A DNA stretch of 7,551 bases from positions 4,195 through 11,745 of the forward strand of contig DQHV01000192.1 in assembly GCA_003524335.1 (NCBI GenBank). Direction: 5' to 3'. The DNA is from Candidatus Aminicenantota bacterium (lineage in GTDB: Bacteria > Acidobacteriota > Aminicenantia > Aminicenantales > UBA8522). The translations under genes and the position numbers were made by a program. Every line of letters starts with the position of its first letter. Position 1 is the first letter of the stretch. The notes beneath the pieces were generated by a model that had not been told where the DNA came from, did not search any database, and was given only the letters and a program-made list of their open reading frames with translations. Below are positions 6,695-7,551 of this stretch, piece after piece.

Positions 6695-7551
6695 ATGCCC
6701 ACCCCCCCAACCGGTCCACACAAGTCGTTCGGTTTTAAAACCGAGAGGGAGGTCCTCGACTACGTCTCTAATCCGGCCAACGGGATCGAGTTCATCCGGG
6801 TCATATTTCCCGACATCCTGGGCCGGCAGATGGATTTCTCTTTTCCGAGCTCCGAGCTGGAGAAAGCCTTCTCCGAAGGGAAGGGCTTTGACGGCTCCTC
6901 GATCCAGGGCTTTGTCCGAATCGAGGAAAGCGACCTAGTCATCAAGCCCGAGGCTCGCTCGCTCCGCGTTCTTCCCTGGGAGTATAAAGGGTTCGCTGAG
7001 GATATGCGCTGGCGGGAAGCCGTCATGTTCGGCGACATCCTCACGCCGGAGGGCGATGTCTTCCCCGGAGATTCGCGCGCCGTCCTGAAGCGGACGCTCG
7101 CCCGCGCCAAGAAAGAGTTCGGGTTTGACGATTTTAAGGTCGGGCCGGAGCTCGAGTTCTTCCTCTTTTCGAGTGACCGAGACACCCACTTCAGCGATGA
7201 AGGCGGGTACTTTTTCAGCGGCCGGCACGGAGAGATCCGCAAGGAGATACAGCTGCTTCTCAAGAAAATGGGCATCGACTCCGAGTATGACCACCACGAG
7301 GTGGCCCACGGCCAGCACGAGATCGACCTTAGGTACTGCAACGCCGTCGACATGGCCGACATCGGCATGCTCTTCCGCTACATGGTCAAAAAGGTCGCCC
7401 GCATGCATGGACTTTACGCAACCTTCATGCCCAAGCCCGCCAACGGGCAGAACGGCAGCGGTATGCATGTCCACCAGTCCCTCTGGAAGGGAGGGAAAAA
7501 CATCTTTTTCTCGGAAAAGGGAGCCTACCACCTGTCCGAGATCGCCCATCA
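6695..7551 (+). CDS. glnA: Glutamine synthetase type I (alpha-like), 3' end missing
   Basis: The first 285 codons are present and the frame runs off the window. GSI makes glutamine from glutamate, ammonia and ATP in the cytoplasm as a dodecamer. Visible features are the N-terminal beta-grasp domain with FDGSSIQGF (65-73), metal-site glutamates E152/E154 in GPELEFFLF, E202 and E209 in HHEVAHGQHEID, and H258 in NGSGMHVHQSL after MPKPANGQ. The shortened EVAHGQHE spacing, with 7 residues between the two glutamates, matches the alpha subgroup (as in Bacillus) rather than the adenylylated beta subgroup. ATG 6695 has AGGAG 6 nt upstream (6684-6688). The first nine residues (MPTPPTGPH) are a proline-rich extension. 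It is divergent from the Lrp-type gene and probably controlled through the shared promoter region. The C-terminal part, including any adenylylation site, is outside the window. Confidence 0.97.
   Translation, partial: MPTPPTGPHKSFGFKTEREVLDYVSNPANGIEFIRVIFPDILGRQMDFSFPSSELEKAFSEGKGFDGSSIQGFVRIEESDLVIKPEARSLRVLPWEYKGFAEDMRWREAVMFGDILTPEGDVFPGDSRAVLKRTLARAKKEFGFDDFKVGPELEFFLFSSDRDTHFSDEGGYFFSGRHGEIRKEIQLLLKKMGIDSEYDHHEVAHGQHEIDLRYCNAVDMADIGMLFRYMVKKVARMHGLYATFMPKPANGQNGSGMHVHQSLWKGGKNIFFSEKGAYHLSEIAH

Noticed and set aside
6935..7549. Minus-strand frames of about 200 codons at the right end
   Set aside because: They are antisense to glnA, whose motifs are unmistakable on the plus strand.

Overview
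The window (7,551 bp, GC-rich, no tRNA, rRNA, CRISPR array or mobile element seen) looks like ordinary chromosome from a free-living bacterium. A sigma-54 activator, a Sec signal peptide on a secreted peptidase, prokaryotic SpeD and an alpha-type glutamine synthetase I fit several deep bacterial phyla. Something near Acidobacteriota/Aminicenantota is a weak guess only, because no phylogenetic marker is present.

Layout. (1) 1-2645, plus strand: a two-gene two-component operon, made of the 3' part of a GAF-PAS histidine kinase and, 2 nt later, a complete NtrC-type sigma-54-dependent response regulator. (2) 2650-5295, minus strand: a large secreted M1-family zinc metallopeptidase, convergent with the regulator and separated from it by only 4 nt. 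It has an intact HEXXH-X18-E zinc site but no GxMEN exopeptidase motif. (3) 5296-5511: a 216-bp regulatory gap holding a strong -24/-12 (sigma-54) promoter match facing the peptidase, inverted repeats about 100 bp further upstream that could be activator sites, and an extended -10 element abutting the proposed GTG start. (4) 5512-5949 and 6017-6460, minus strand: speD (S-adenosylmethionine decarboxylase) and an Lrp/AsnC-family regulator. (5) 6461-6694: a compact divergent promoter region with back-to-back -35 boxes, three CTTGA-type repeats and a 15-bp palindrome on the glnA -10. (6) 6695-7551, plus strand: the 5' part of glnA (glutamine synthetase I).

How the parts may work together (inference). 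Two regulatory modules sit side by side. In the first, the kinase/regulator pair would activate the neighbouring secreted peptidase through sigma-54; the peptidase carries the only convincing -24/-12 element noticed in the window. In the second, the Lrp-family protein would control its own gene and the divergent glnA through the shared repeat array. SpeD, downstream of the regulator, would connect nitrogen status with polyamine synthesis. No wholly new system is evident. The most testable novelties are the putative two-component/sigma-54/peptidase circuit and the GxMEN-less M1 enzyme.
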